DNA of 64,000 nucleotides from Slackia exigua ATCC 700122 (GCF_000162875.1 NZ_GG700631.1:405277-469276), one strand, 5' to 3'; positions 26,286-35,908 are shown, counted from the stretch's first letter. Notes: generated by a model not told the origin, from the sequence alone. Made by a program: numbers and translations.

Positions 26286-27854
26286 TTACTTCAGCTTCTG
26301 AGCAAGAATCCGATTGATGACCTTGGGATTCCCTTGGCCGCGCATGGCCTTCATGCACTGGCCGACGAAAAAACCGATCAGCTTCGCATTACCCGCGCGA
26401 TACCGTTCGACGGCATCGGCATTTTCGGCGATGACTTGGTCGATCACGGCTTCGATAGCAGCGGTGTCGCTCACCTGCCTCATGCCGCGCGCTTCGACGA
26501 TGGCGGCCGGGTCGGCATCGTCGTCGATGATGGCGGCGAAGACCTCCTTGCCTTGCTTCGACGAGATGTCGTCGGCAGCCAGAAGCTTCACCAGATCGCA
26601 TGCGCGCTGCGGCGTGAGCGGAGACGAGGCCAGGTCGAAATCGGCATCCGCATTCATGCGCGCGGTCACGTCGTTGATGACCAGGTTCGCGAGCGGCTTG
26701 GCGAGCGAGACGTCGTTCGCGCAGGCCATCGCGGCCTCGAAGAAATCCGCGGTCGCGCGATGCTCGATCAGGTGGCGCGCATCATAGGCGGACAGCCCGA
26801 AGGCGTCCCGATAGCGGCGCTTCTTCTGGTCGGGCAGCTCGGGCAGGCGCGTGCGCACGCCTTCGATGAATTCGTCGGACAGGTCGAAGGGAGCCAGGTC
26901 GGGTTCGGGGAACAGGCGGTAATCATCGGCCGTTTCCTTCACGCGCATGACGATCGTGCGCTTGGCTGTAGGATCCCAATGGCGGGTCTCCTGGTAGATG
27001 ATGCCGCCCTCTTCGAGCACCTCCGCCTGGCGGCGGATCTCAAAGGCCAGGCCGTCGTGCAGGTTCTTGAAGGAGTTCATGTTCTTGAGCTCGGTCTTCG
27101 TGCCCAGCTGCGCCGTTCCGCGCCGACGGAGCGACACGTTGCCGTCGCAGCGCATGGATCCTTCCTCCATCGAGCAGTCGGAGATGCCGATGGCCAGATA
27201 GATCTGGCGCAGCTTCTCCATGAACAGGCGTGCTTCCTCGGGCGTGCGCAGGTCGGGCTCGGTCACGAGCTCTATGAGCGGCATGCCTGCACGGTTGTAG
27301 TCGACCAGGCTGTGCGTCGCCCCGGCGATACGTCCTTCGTCGCCGCCGATATGCACCATCTTGCCGGCATCCTCCTCCATATGGATGCGCGTGATGCCCA
27401 CGTGCGCGACGTAGCCGTCATCGGTCATCGTGACGTTGCCGCGGCTCTCGCCCGGCCCAAGGCCGTCCACATCGATGCGTTCGGCCACGCCTGCGCCGTC
27501 GACCTCGAAATCCAGGCTCCCCCGCATGCAGAAGGCGATGGGGCCCTGCGTCGTCTGGAAGTTCTTGGCCATGTCGGGATACATGTAGTTCTTACGGTAG
27601 AACATCGAATGCTTCTCGATGTCGCAGTTCGTCGCCAGGCCGGCGAGCACGATGGATTCGATGGCCGCCTTGTTGGGCACCGGAAGCGCGCCGGGAAGGC
27701 CCAGGCACACGGGGCACGTATGCGTGTTGGGCGCGGCGCCGTGCTCGAGCTTGCAGCCGCAGAACATCTTCGTATCGAGCGTCGTGAGCTCGGCATGGAT
27801 CTCCAGACCGATCACGGCCTCCCAGTCCTTGAGAACTTCTTCGAGCGCCTTCAC
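26286..27854 (-). CDS. gatB: Asp/Glu-tRNA amidotransferase subunit B
   Basis: tRNA-binding subunit of GatCAB, which amidates Glu-tRNA-Gln or Asp-tRNA-Asn. 522 aa. WEAVIGLEIHAELTT starts the cradle domain; CGCKLEHGAAPNTHTCPVCLG supplies zinc cysteines; YNRAGMPLIELVTEPD is diagnostic. A helical YqeY-like tail follows. The start is GTG at 27854, one base after the gatA stop, with AGGTGAG overlapping the end of gatA. Confidence 0.97.
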   Translation of the reverse strand: MKALEEVLKDWEAVIGLEIHAELTTLDTKMFCGCKLEHGAAPNTHTCPVCLGLPGALPVPNKAAIESIVLAGLATNCDIEKHSMFYRKNYMYPDMAKNFQTTQGPIAFCMRGSLDFEVDGAGVAERIDVDGLGPGESRGNVTMTDDGYVAHVGITRIHMEEDAGKMVHIGGDEGRIAGATHSLVDYNRAGMPLIELVTEPDLRTPEEARLFMEKLRQIYLAIGISDCSMEEGSMRCDGNVSLRRRGTAQLGTKTELKNMNSFKNLHDGLAFEIRRQAEVLEEGGIIYQETRHWDPTAKRTIVMRVKETADDYRLFPEPDLAPFDLSDEFIEGVRTRLPELPDQKKRRYRDAFGLSAYDARHLIEHRATADFFEAAMACANDVSLAKPLANLVINDVTARMNADADFDLASSPLTPQRACDLVKLLAADDISSKQGKEVFAAIIDDDADPAAIVEARGMRQVSDTAAIEAVIDQVIAENADAVERYRAGNAKLIGFFVGQCMKAMRGQGNPKVINRILAQKLK

Positions 27855-27855
27855 G

Positions 27856-29337
27856 CTACTCACCTGCCTTGAACGCGGGAGCGACGCCGGCCGCGCCGTA
27901 CGCGCGCTCCAGAACCGCGGCCGCACGGAACATATTCCGGTCTTCGAACTGCGGAGACACGAGCTGCACGCCGATGGGCATGCCCGTGTCGGCACCTAGG
28001 CCGACCGGCACGCTCATGCCGCCGTTGCCCACGATGTTGATGGGCACGGTGAAGATATCGGACAGATACATCTGCGCCGGGTCGGACAACGCGCCGAATT
28101 CGAACGCGGCATGCGGGCTGGCCGGCATCAGGATGACGTCGCACGATTCGTACGCGCGGGCGAAATCCTGAGTGATGAGCGTGCGCACCTGCTGCGCCGG
28201 ATAGTAGTACCGATCGTAGACGCCGGCGGAGAGCAGGTAGCTTCCCAAAAGGATGCGGCGTTTGGCCTCGGGGCCGAAGCCGGCGGCACGGCTCGCTTCC
28301 TGCTGAGCGCCCAGATCGGCATGGCCGGGCTCGCAGGCGCCGTAGCGCACGGAATCGAAACGCGCGAGGTTCGAGAATGCCTCGCAGGGACCGAGCACAT
28401 AGTAAGCGCTGATGGCGGCTTCGGAATGCGGGAGTTCGACATCGACGAGGGTCGCGCCGGCGGCTTCGAGGGCGCGCGCCGCCTCGGCCGTGCGGGATGC
28501 GACTTCGGACGTGAGGCCGGAAGCTTCCATGAAAGCGCGGACGATGCCCACGCGCATGCCGCGCACATCCTGGGCGGCCGCCTGCGCGAAGCCGGCCGGC
28601 GCATCCTGGGACGTGGAATCCAGCGGATCGCGGCCCACGAGCGCATCGAGCGCCGACGCGGCGTCGGCAACCGTGCGGGCGAACGGACCCACCTGGTCAA
28701 GAGAGCTGCCGAAGGCCACCACGCCGTAGCGCGACACCATGCCGTAGGTGGGCTTCACGCCCACGACGCCGCAGAAGGCGGCCGGCTGGCGGATGGAGCC
28801 GCCTGTGTCGGAGCCCAACGTGACGGGAGCCATGCCCGCGGCGACCGCGGCGGCCGAACCGCCCGACGACCCGCCGGGCACGCGGGCGAGGTCCCACGGA
28901 TTGCGCGTGACGCCGAACGCGGAGTTCTCGGTCGAGGAGCCGAAGGCGAACTCGTCCATGTTGAGCTTGCCGAGCGGCAGGCAGCCCGCATCGAGCATGC
29001 GCTGCACGCAGGTGGCGGTATAGGGCGCGACGTAGCTCTCGAGCATGCGGGACGCGCAGGTGGTATGCGTGCCCTTCTGGTTCATATTGTCTTTGAACGC
29101 GACGGGGACGCCGGCAAGCGGGCCCAGATCGGCGAACGTGCCTGCGGCGATGGCGGCATCGATGCGGTCGGCGGCATCGAGCGCAAGCGCATCGGTGCGC
29201 TCGAGGAAGGCGTGGATCTTGGGCTCGGCGGCATCCATATGGTCGAGATGCGCCTGCGCGACCTCGCGTGCAGAGAATTCCTTGGAGGCAAGCCCCTCGC
29301 GGGTGCAGGCCGCGGTCATATCGGTCAGGTGCGCCAT
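27856..29337 (-). CDS. gatA: Asp/Glu-tRNA amidotransferase subunit A
   Basis: Amidase subunit releasing ammonia from glutamine. 493 aa. Amidase-signature catalytic residues are visible: Lys in GVPVAFKDN, and the Ser region TLGSDTGGSIRQPAAFCG with PGGSSGGSAAAVAAG before it. The ATG overlaps the gatC stop (TGATG), so gatC-gatA-gatB are translated as a unit. Confidence 0.97.
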   Translation of the reverse strand: MAHLTDMTAACTREGLASKEFSAREVAQAHLDHMDAAEPKIHAFLERTDALALDAADRIDAAIAAGTFADLGPLAGVPVAFKDNMNQKGTHTTCASRMLESYVAPYTATCVQRMLDAGCLPLGKLNMDEFAFGSSTENSAFGVTRNPWDLARVPGGSSGGSAAAVAAGMAPVTLGSDTGGSIRQPAAFCGVVGVKPTYGMVSRYGVVAFGSSLDQVGPFARTVADAASALDALVGRDPLDSTSQDAPAGFAQAAAQDVRGMRVGIVRAFMEASGLTSEVASRTAEAARALEAAGATLVDVELPHSEAAISAYYVLGPCEAFSNLARFDSVRYGACEPGHADLGAQQEASRAAGFGPEAKRRILLGSYLLSAGVYDRYYYPAQQVRTLITQDFARAYESCDVILMPASPHAAFEFGALSDPAQMYLSDIFTVPINIVGNGGMSVPVGLGADTGMPIGVQLVSPQFEDRNMFRAAAVLERAYGAAGVAPAFKAGE

Positions 29338-29648
29338 CACTGATCGCCTCCGCCTAGGATCGCGGGAATGAGGAAGCAGCCGTCCTGCTGCTTGGGCGCG
29401 TTCGCAAGGGCCTCTTCCTGAGTGAAGGACGCGCCGGATTCGACGTCTTCGCGCATCACGTTGGACAGCGATCCGATCGGGTGGAATGTGGGTTCGACGC
29501 CGTCGAGGTCGAACCCGCGAATGGGCTGAAGCGTATCGATGATGCTGTTGAGGTCGACCGTCATCTGGGCGGCTTCGGCGTCGTCCAGGCCGACGCGCGC
29601 GTACGTGGCGATGGAGCGCACGTCTTCCTCGGTCAGATAGTTCGGCAT
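29337..29648 (-). CDS. gatC: Asp/Glu-tRNA amidotransferase subunit C
   Basis: Small scaffold that wraps GatA and GatB. 103 aa. YLTEEDVRSIATYARVGLDDAEA at the N-terminus and REDVESGASFTQEEALANAPKQQDGCFLIPAIL at the C-terminus match the family. ATG 29648 is preceded by GGAAGGA. First gene of the gatCAB operon. Confidence 0.95.
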   Translation of the reverse strand: MPNYLTEEDVRSIATYARVGLDDAEAAQMTVDLNSIIDTLQPIRGFDLDGVEPTFHPIGSLSNVMREDVESGASFTQEEALANAPKQQDGCFLIPAILGGGDQ

Positions 29649-29703
29649 ATGGAATCCTTCCGTGCCGCCTCGTAGGTGCTGCCGGACGGCCGCGGCCGCG
29701 CTT

Positions 29704-29719
29704 CGGGCGAAAACGCCCG
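29704..29719 (-). promoter_or_regulatory. Small hairpin in the gatC leader
   Basis: CGGGCG and CGCCCG flank a four-base AAAA/TTTT loop within the 56 nt before gatC. It may be a leader structure. It does not resemble a T-box. Confidence 0.3.
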
Positions 29720-29918
29720 GGCGCACGTGTTGCAACCTGACATGATAGCAAATGGAGGCAGAGCGAAGACGGTCGGAGCGTTCCGCCGCCATCGCCTCCA
29801 TGCCCGTACGCAAGCCTTGCGAAGAACGCGATGCGCGGAACCTTCGATGTTTGCGCTCCTGGCTGCCGGCACGTACAATCGAGGCGCCCGTCAGCCCGCT
29901 CCTGCCAGTCGAGGGAAG

Positions 29919-30890
29919 GTGCCCGCGATTCCCGATCTCAGCCGCCGCAGATTCCTCACGATCTCCGCCGCTGCAACGCTTGCCGGCGTAGCCGCCGTCG
30001 CGACGAGCGCCTGCGCATCGCACACGCGCGGCGGCACCGAGATGCCGTCCCGCATCTTGCGCGGCGTCACCGTCGACTCCCTAGACGACATCGAAGAAAC
30101 GGCAGCCGTCCTTTCATCGAGCGCGAACCGCCTGACCGTACGCCTCATCATGGATTCCGAACGTCCGCTCGAAGACTGCGTGCGAGCGGTCGCGGCCTTG
30201 AAACCGCACGCCGACATCATGATCCAGGTGATCGATTCCACCGATCTCCCCGATCGCTCGGCCTCATGGATCGCGAAGCGCACCCGGGACGCGATGGACG
30301 CCTTCGGCGACGACATCACGCTCTGGGAAATCGGCAACGAACTGAACGGCAGCTGGGCCGGAAGCTCCCCATCGCAGATCAACGCCAAAGCGCGCGCCGC
30401 CTACGACGTGGTTCGCGCAGCCGGCGGCAGAACCGCCGTCACCTTCAACTATTGGTCCTCCCACGACTGCTACGATCAGCCCTGGGAGGCGACCCTCCCC
30501 TATGCGCGGCAGGCGGCGGCAAGCGTTCCCGACGTGGACTGCGTCTTCCTCTCGGTCTACGAAACGGCGTGCTCGCCCGCCCAGCACCCGAGCGCCGAAG
30601 AGCTGGCCTCTGCGCTGAACGGCCTCGGCGAGATATACCCTGACGCCTGCCTGGGCATAGGAGAGATCGGGGCCCAAGGCGTCGACGACGGACTTGCGTC
30701 GAACCCCTCGATGCCCGAGAAAGAGCGTCTGGCAACCTACTATTACGGGCTCCACGACGATATCGCCGCGCAGGTAGGCCCCCGTTACGTCGGAGGATAC
30801 TTCTGGTGGTACTTCTACGAGGACGCGGTCGATACACCGGAGGAATCGTCCTTGTGGCCGACTTTGGACGCGCTCCTGAACGACCTGTGA
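29919..30890 (+). CDS. Tat-exported lipoprotein with glycosidase-like barrel
   Basis: Unnamed secreted protein. From a GTG at 29919 (GAGG 4 nt upstream) it is 323 aa: twin-arginine signal SRRRFLT at residues 8-14, hydrophobic stretch, and a lipobox-like TSAC with Cys32. The mature part reads like a TIM-barrel glycoside hydrolase: ITLWEIGNELNGSW has the NE pair typical of clan GH-A acid/base residues, and LGIGEIGAQG supplies a candidate nucleophile Glu on a late strand. YVGGYFWWYFYED ends the barrel. Substrate unknown. It stands alone, divergent from gatCAB. Confidence 0.75.
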   Translation: MPAIPDLSRRRFLTISAAATLAGVAAVATSACASHTRGGTEMPSRILRGVTVDSLDDIEETAAVLSSSANRLTVRLIMDSERPLEDCVRAVAALKPHADIMIQVIDSTDLPDRSASWIAKRTRDAMDAFGDDITLWEIGNELNGSWAGSSPSQINAKARAAYDVVRAAGGRTAVTFNYWSSHDCYDQPWEATLPYARQAAASVPDVDCVFLSVYETACSPAQHPSAEELASALNGLGEIYPDACLGIGEIGAQGVDDGLASNPSMPEKERLATYYYGLHDDIAAQVGPRYVGGYFWWYFYEDAVDTPEESSLWPTLDALLNDL

Positions 30891-30923
30891 GGATGCTGCC
30901 GAGCCTTCGGATCCTCGCCTGCC

Positions 30924-32861
30924 CTACATCTCTTGACGCCAGGCGGCTATCTCGGCGAGGAAGGCATCGCCGTAGGTACGCATCTTGCGCGCGCCCACGC
31001 CGTTGACCTCGAGCATCTCCATCTCGGTCGAAGGCATCCTGTCGCACATGCCGTGCAGCGTGCGGTCGGTGAACACCATGTACGGCGCAAGCCCGCGTGC
31101 GGCGGCGATGCTCTTGCGCAACGCGCGCAGGCGCTCGAACAGCGCGTCCGAGCCGACGCCCGCACCTGCGCCCACGGCAGCGAACGACCCGGCCGATCCC
31201 GGCTTCCGCAGATGGTCGGCCTGCGCATCGGGCGTGCGACGCGGCACCTTCACGGAAAGCGAGAAATCCTCCGCATCCACGGCCCCGGCGCGCGCTCCCA
31301 GCCCGACCGTCGGGTATTGGCCCGCGGAGATGTCCAGCACGCCCTCGGTCGCCAGCAGCTCGATCACGTCCTTCACCGCAGACGCCGTCGCACGCACGCT
31401 CCCGTAGCTCGGCAGCGCATCGAATCCGCCGTCCGTCACCTTCTGGCTCTTCGACCCGCGCACCACGTCGGCGATGACGGTCTTGCCGTACGGATACCCC
31501 AATTCGCGTACGCATGCCACACAGGCGCGGGCGACCTGCGTCATATCGATCGAGGCGAAATCCCCCTGGCAGTTCGAGCAGTTCCCGCACGGATCGGCCG
31601 GCACGTCGTCGCCGAAGTAGGCGAGCATGCACCTGCGCAGGCATCCCGTCGTGCGGCAGTAGGCGATCATCGCATTCAGAAGCTTGACCTGCGCCGCATG
31701 CACCGCCCGCGCCTGTTCTTCGGTCAGATTGCCGTTCTCGGTCGGCGTGTCGATGAAGTAGCGGCACGTGGAGATGTCCTTGTCGCACCAGAGCAGCAGG
31801 CATTCCGACGGATCCCCGTCGCGACCGGCGCGGCCGGCCTCCTGGTAATACGCCTCCAGGCTCTTGGGCATGTTGTTGTGGATCACATAGCGCACGTTCG
31901 ACTTGTCGATCCCCATGCCGAAGGCGTTGGTCGCCACCATGACGAGCGCGTCGTCGTCGATGAACCGCTTCTGGTTCTCGGTGCGCTCGGCCGGCGAGAG
32001 CCCCGCGTGGTACGCTGCCGCCGAGAAGCCATGCTCCTGCAGGAACGTCGCCGTTTCCTCCACCTCGCGGCGCGTCGCGCAGTACACGATGCCGCTTTCG
32101 CGCCGATGCGCGGCGACGAACGACGCTATGCGCATTCGTTTGGCCTTCGGGTTCATCTGCTCGACGGAGAAGCGCAGGTTCGGACGGTCGAACCCCGTGA
32201 CCACGACCTCGGGATCCGTCAACCCTGCAAGGCGCACGATGTCGTCGCGCACCTCTTCGGTGGCCGTGGCCGTGAGCGCGATGACGGGCGGGCGGGTCCC
32301 GCGGGCAGCGCCGTATGCGTCGATGAATTCGAGGATCTCCAGGTAGGAAGGTCGGAAATCCTGACCCCACTGCGACACGCAATGCGCTTCGTCGATCGCG
32401 ATGAGGGGAACCTCCATGCCCATGACGAAGCTGCGGAACGCCGGGTCGGACAGGCGCTCGGGCGCGACATACATGAGGTCGTACGCGCCGTCGCGTGCGC
32501 GGCGCATGATCTCGGCCTGCACGGCCGGCGAGAAGCTCGAGTTGATATACGACCCGCGTACGCCGGCGTCGACCAGCCCGCGCACCTGATCGTGCATGAG
32601 GGACACCAACGGCGAGATGACGAGCGCCAGCCCCGGCATGACGATGCCGGGGATCTGGTACGTGAGCGACTTGCCCGCGCCCGTCGGCATGACGCCGAGC
32701 GCGTCGCGCCCTTCGAGCACGGCGCGAATCAATGCCTCTTGGCCAGGCCTGAAGCTATCGTACCCATAGTACTTGCACAGCGCTGCCTTCGCGTCGTCCA
32801 TGAAGGCGCGACGGGAACGGGACGACGAGGCGGATGCGCCGCGCGCATCGACGGACGGCAT
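30924..32861 (-). CDS. recQ: ATP-dependent DNA helicase RecQ
   Basis: 3'-5' helicase in recombination repair. 645 aa. Walker A GVMPTGAGKSL, DEAH box IAIDEAHCVSQWGQDFRPSY, motif VI region YQEAGRAGRDG. The RQC zinc cluster cysteines are at CLRRCMLAYFGDD...CGNCSNC. A C-terminal HRDC domain is present. An internal Met (32801, MDDAKAALCKYYG) may be the real start since no strong ribosome site precedes either. It begins 3 bp after the ychF stop. Confidence 0.95.
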   Translation of the reverse strand: MPSVDARGASASSSRSRRAFMDDAKAALCKYYGYDSFRPGQEALIRAVLEGRDALGVMPTGAGKSLTYQIPGIVMPGLALVISPLVSLMHDQVRGLVDAGVRGSYINSSFSPAVQAEIMRRARDGAYDLMYVAPERLSDPAFRSFVMGMEVPLIAIDEAHCVSQWGQDFRPSYLEILEFIDAYGAARGTRPPVIALTATATEEVRDDIVRLAGLTDPEVVVTGFDRPNLRFSVEQMNPKAKRMRIASFVAAHRRESGIVYCATRREVEETATFLQEHGFSAAAYHAGLSPAERTENQKRFIDDDALVMVATNAFGMGIDKSNVRYVIHNNMPKSLEAYYQEAGRAGRDGDPSECLLLWCDKDISTCRYFIDTPTENGNLTEEQARAVHAAQVKLLNAMIAYCRTTGCLRRCMLAYFGDDVPADPCGNCSNCQGDFASIDMTQVARACVACVRELGYPYGKTVIADVVRGSKSQKVTDGGFDALPSYGSVRATASAVKDVIELLATEGVLDISAGQYPTVGLGARAGAVDAEDFSLSVKVPRRTPDAQADHLRKPGSAGSFAAVGAGAGVGSDALFERLRALRKSIAAARGLAPYMVFTDRTLHGMCDRMPSTEMEMLEVNGVGARKMRTYGDAFLAEIAAWRQEM

Positions 32862-32864
32862 GCC

Positions 32865-33929
32865 CTAGACGTTGAACTTGAAGTGCATGACGTCTCCGTC
32901 CTGCACGACGTAGTCCTTGCCCTCTTGGCGCAGGCGGCCCGCCGCACGGCAGCCGGCTTCGCCGCCGAGGCTCACGTAGTCGTCGAACGAGGCCGTCTCG
33001 GCCTTGATGAAGCCGCGCTCGAAATCGGAATGGATGACGCCGGCGGCCTGCGGCGCCTTCGCGCCGACGGGAATGGTCCACGCGCGCGTCTCGGTTTCCC
33101 CGCTCGTGAAGTAGCTCTGAAGCCCGAGCAGGCCGTATGCTGCACGAATGAGACGTGCGAGCCCGCCTTCCTCGATACCGAGCTCTTCCATGAACATCTG
33201 CGCGTCTTCCGCATCAAGCTCGGAAAGATCGGCTTCGATCTTGGCGGAAATGGGAACGGGGCGCTGCCCGTCGATCTCCGGGAGCTCGACATTGACGGAA
33301 CCTTCGTCCACGTTCGCGATGTACATCATCGGCTTCATCGTGAGCAGGCACAGATCCTTCACGGCCGCGGCTTCCTCGACGGACAGGCCGAGCGTGCGGG
33401 CACGATGGCCTTCGTTCAGGCCTTCAGCGACCTTCTTCGCGACCTCGAGCTTGAAGGCGCCGGCCTTGTCGCGGCGCGCTTCCTTCTCCAGGCGCGGAAT
33501 GGCGCGTTCGAGCGTGCCGAGATCGGCCAGGATGAGTTCGGTCTTGATAGTGTCGACGTCGCTGCGCGGATCGACCTTGTGCGCGACGTGCTCCACATTG
33601 GGGTCGGAGAAGAACCGCACAACCTCGCAGATGGCATCGGTTTCGCGGATGTTCGCGAGGAACTTGTTGCCCAGGCCCTCCCCTTGGCTGGCGCCGGCCA
33701 CAAGACCTGCGATGTCCACGAATTCGACCGTCGCCGGCACGATCTTGGCCGGATGGTCGATCGCAGCGAGCGCGTCCAGGCGTGCATCGGGCACGGCCAC
33801 GATGCCGACGTTCGGGTCGATCGTGGCGAAGGGATAGTTGGCCGCGAGGCCTCCCTTTTTGGTCAGGGCCGTGAACAGCGAGGACTTGCCCACGTTGGGC
33901 AATCCGACGATGCCGATGGATAAGGACAT
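32865..33929 (-). CDS. ychF: Ribosome-binding ATPase YchF/Obg-like
   Basis: Universally conserved P-loop protein that hydrolyses ATP rather than GTP and binds ribosomes. 354 aa. GIVGLPNVGKSSLFTALT (G1), FVDIAGLVAGASQGEGLGNKFL (G3 region), and a C-terminal TGS domain with AWTIPVGAKAPQAAGVIHSDFERGFIKAE. ATG 33929 follows AAGGAG by 7-8 nt. Forms an operon with recQ. Confidence 0.96.
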   Translation of the reverse strand: MSLSIGIVGLPNVGKSSLFTALTKKGGLAANYPFATIDPNVGIVAVPDARLDALAAIDHPAKIVPATVEFVDIAGLVAGASQGEGLGNKFLANIRETDAICEVVRFFSDPNVEHVAHKVDPRSDVDTIKTELILADLGTLERAIPRLEKEARRDKAGAFKLEVAKKVAEGLNEGHRARTLGLSVEEAAAVKDLCLLTMKPMMYIANVDEGSVNVELPEIDGQRPVPISAKIEADLSELDAEDAQMFMEELGIEEGGLARLIRAAYGLLGLQSYFTSGETETRAWTIPVGAKAPQAAGVIHSDFERGFIKAETASFDDYVSLGGEAGCRAAGRLRQEGKDYVVQDGDVMHFKFNV

Positions 33930-34173
33930 GGAATCACTCCTTGGAGAAACGCGGTCGCGTGCGCCCCATCTTACCATTGCGCGGATGGCGCGCAGGAAGG
34001 ATTCGGATATGAATTGTGTACAACCGAATTTGCATGAATCGATGCAAGGAAGCCGTGCGTACTGATGAGAATCTATATCTGTATTGATCGACGATGAATA
34101 AAGTCTGGTCACCCGACGCTTGGAGCGACTCCATCCGGTGGCAAATCTCCTGCAGGTCGCACTACGGCGACCA

Positions 34174-35370
34174 TTAGCCCTCGAGCACGAAGCGGGCGAT
34201 CGTCTCCACGTGCTCGGTATGGGGAAACATATCGACCGGCTGCAGCGTATCCAGACGATATCCGTGATCGCATAGGTATCGGGCATCGCGCAGCTGCGTC
34301 GCAGGATTGCAGGACACGTACACGATGCGCCGCGGCGCGAGCAGGCACGCTGCCTTCAGGAAATCGGGCGTCGCCCCTGCGCGCGGAGGATCCATGAACA
34401 CTGCGTCGACCGACCCGCCTTCCGCAGCAAGCCGTCGCATGAACGCGCCCGCGTCGTCGGAGAAGAATTCGGCCGACCCGATGCCGTTGTGCCGCGCGTT
34501 AGTGCGCGCATCGGCCACGGCATCCATTCGCTCCTCGACGCCGATCAAGTGCTTGGCACCGGGCTTCCCGTCGATTCCTTTCGCCGCCACAAGCCCGATC
34601 GTGCCCGTGCCGCAGTACGCGTCGAGGATGGTCTCCTCGCCCGTCAGGCCCGCCATCTCGACGGCGGTACGGTACAGCACCTCGGTCTGCTCTGAATTCA
34701 CCTGATAGAACGACCGTGACGAAATGCGGAAGCTCAGCCCGCACAGCTCGTCCAGGATGAAGCCGGGACCGTAGATCGTGCGTTCCTTGTCGCCCATGAT
34801 GACGTTGGTGCGCCGCGTATTCACGTTCTGAACCACCGTCGTGATCTGCGGATGCCGGCGCACGAGTTCCCGTGCGAGGCGCTTTCCTGCGGGAAATGCC
34901 TCGTCCCGCGTCACAAGCGTGACCATGACCTCGCCCGACGCATGGCCGACACGCACCTGGGCATGGCGCAGGAAGCCCGTATCGGCATCTTCGTCGTACG
35001 GCTCGATGCGCAGCTTCGGCATAAGCTGGCGGACGGACTGGATGATCGCCTTGGCGACCTGGTTCTCTATCAGGCATTCGCTCGAATCGATGACGCGATG
35101 CGTGCCGCGCTCGTACATGCCGCAGAGGATGCGCCGGCGACGCGCCTTGCGATCGTAGACGCCCACGAAGGGCGAGACGACCTTGTTCCGATAGTGCAGC
35201 GGCATATCCATGCCGAGCACGGGCGCCACCTCGAGCCCATCGAATTCGGCGAACAGGCGTGCGACGGCTTCGCGCTTGCGCGCGAGCTGCCGGGCGTAGG
35301 GCACCCGTAATTCGGTGCATCCTCCACAGCGGCGGTCTATAGGACAGGAATATGCGGAGGCTTCGGTCAT
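34174..35370 (-). CDS. 23S rRNA (uracil-C5)-methyltransferase, RumA/RlmD family
   Basis: SAM-dependent uracil-5-methyltransferase for rRNA or tRNA. 398 aa from ATG 35370 (MTEASAYSCPIDRRCGGC). Cysteines in CPIDRRCGGC suggest the [4Fe-4S] cluster of this family. SAM-binding DAYCGTGTIGLVAA and the catalytic-Cys strand IVYVSCNPATQLRD are present. No TRAM domain is obvious at the N-terminus. The start was chosen because TACAAT ends 7 nt before it, implying a leaderless mRNA. RlmCD or TrmA-like specificity cannot be separated here. Confidence 0.9.
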   Translation of the reverse strand: MTEASAYSCPIDRRCGGCTELRVPYARQLARKREAVARLFAEFDGLEVAPVLGMDMPLHYRNKVVSPFVGVYDRKARRRRILCGMYERGTHRVIDSSECLIENQVAKAIIQSVRQLMPKLRIEPYDEDADTGFLRHAQVRVGHASGEVMVTLVTRDEAFPAGKRLARELVRRHPQITTVVQNVNTRRTNVIMGDKERTIYGPGFILDELCGLSFRISSRSFYQVNSEQTEVLYRTAVEMAGLTGEETILDAYCGTGTIGLVAAKGIDGKPGAKHLIGVEERMDAVADARTNARHNGIGSAEFFSDDAGAFMRRLAAEGGSVDAVFMDPPRAGATPDFLKAACLLAPRRIVYVSCNPATQLRDARYLCDHGYRLDTLQPVDMFPHTEHVETIARFVLEG

Positions 35371-35377
35371 GCGGTGC

Positions 35378-35383
35378 ATTGTA
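35378..35383 (-). promoter_or_regulatory. -10 element, predicted leaderless promoter of the rRNA methyltransferase
   Basis: Minus-strand TACAAT ends 7 nt before the ATG at 35370. Transcription would begin at or next to the A of the start codon, and no Shine-Dalgarno sequence is present. A convincing -35 is not visible. Confidence 0.4.
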
Positions 35384-35536
35384 GCGCAGCGCACGTGACC
35401 CGACCGCGACGCGACGCTCGTTCACGGTCGCGCAACGCTTGGACCAAAGCAGCCCCATGCTTCCGCGTACGTGCGATAATCCCGGAAACGCACGTCGAGC
35501 GCGCTCGACCCCGAAACACGCTGAAGGAGCAGAACC

Positions 35537-35908
35537 ATGGGTTTCATCGGACGCTGGATCGCCACCGCGATCGCCGTCGCCGCGGCGCTGTGGATCGTCC
35601 CCGGCATCGGCCTGGACAACACCACGAGCACCTGGGTGGCCGTCGCCATCGTAGGGCTCATGCTCGCGCTGCTCAACGTCTCGGTCAAGCCCATCCTGCA
35701 GATCGTGAGCCTACCCTTCTCCGTCCTCACGCTCGGCATCTTCTACCTCGTCATCAACACCGTCGTCCTCTACCTTGCATCCGGCATCGCCAACGGGCTG
35801 TTCGACGTGGGTTTCGTGATCACGAATTTCGGGTCGGCGTTCTTCGCGAGCATCATCATCAGCATCGTGAGCTCCATCGTGAACGGCATCACCGGCTCGG
35901 AATCGTAG
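35537..35908 (+). CDS. Phage holin family / YvlD-like membrane protein
   Basis: 123-aa integral membrane protein of the PF04020-type family. Four hydrophobic helices are clear: residues ~5-24, 33-52, 58-85 and 95-115. Family landmarks are LNVSVKPILQIVSLPF and LTLGIFYLVINTVVLYLAS. Despite the family name these are chromosomal membrane proteins of uncertain role, often envelope-stress linked. GAAGGAG precedes the ATG. It stands alone. Confidence 0.85.
   Translation: MGFIGRWIATAIAVAAALWIVPGIGLDNTTSTWVAVAIVGLMLALLNVSVKPILQIVSLPFSVLTLGIFYLVINTVVLYLASGIANGLFDVGFVITNFGSAFFASIIISIVSSIVNGITGSES

Noticed and set aside
29649-29760. T-box or other tRNA-sensing leader before gatCAB
   Set aside because: No specifier loop or conserved T-box sequence is visible; only a 6-bp hairpin.
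30933-33923. 996-aa open frame on the plus strand
   Set aside because: It is antisense to recQ and ychF, which have full motif sets. Composition (Arg/His/Asp/Val-rich) is typical of a GC-skewed shadow frame.
33930-34173. Gap between ychF and the rRNA methyltransferase considered as an RNA gene
   Set aside because: It has small dyads (TTGTGTACAA; ATTCGG...CCGAAT), but no cloverleaf or known RNA fold could be drawn.
35537-35908. Holin-family protein as evidence of a prophage
   Set aside because: No integrase, lysin or structural phage genes are nearby; the family is common as a chromosomal membrane protein.
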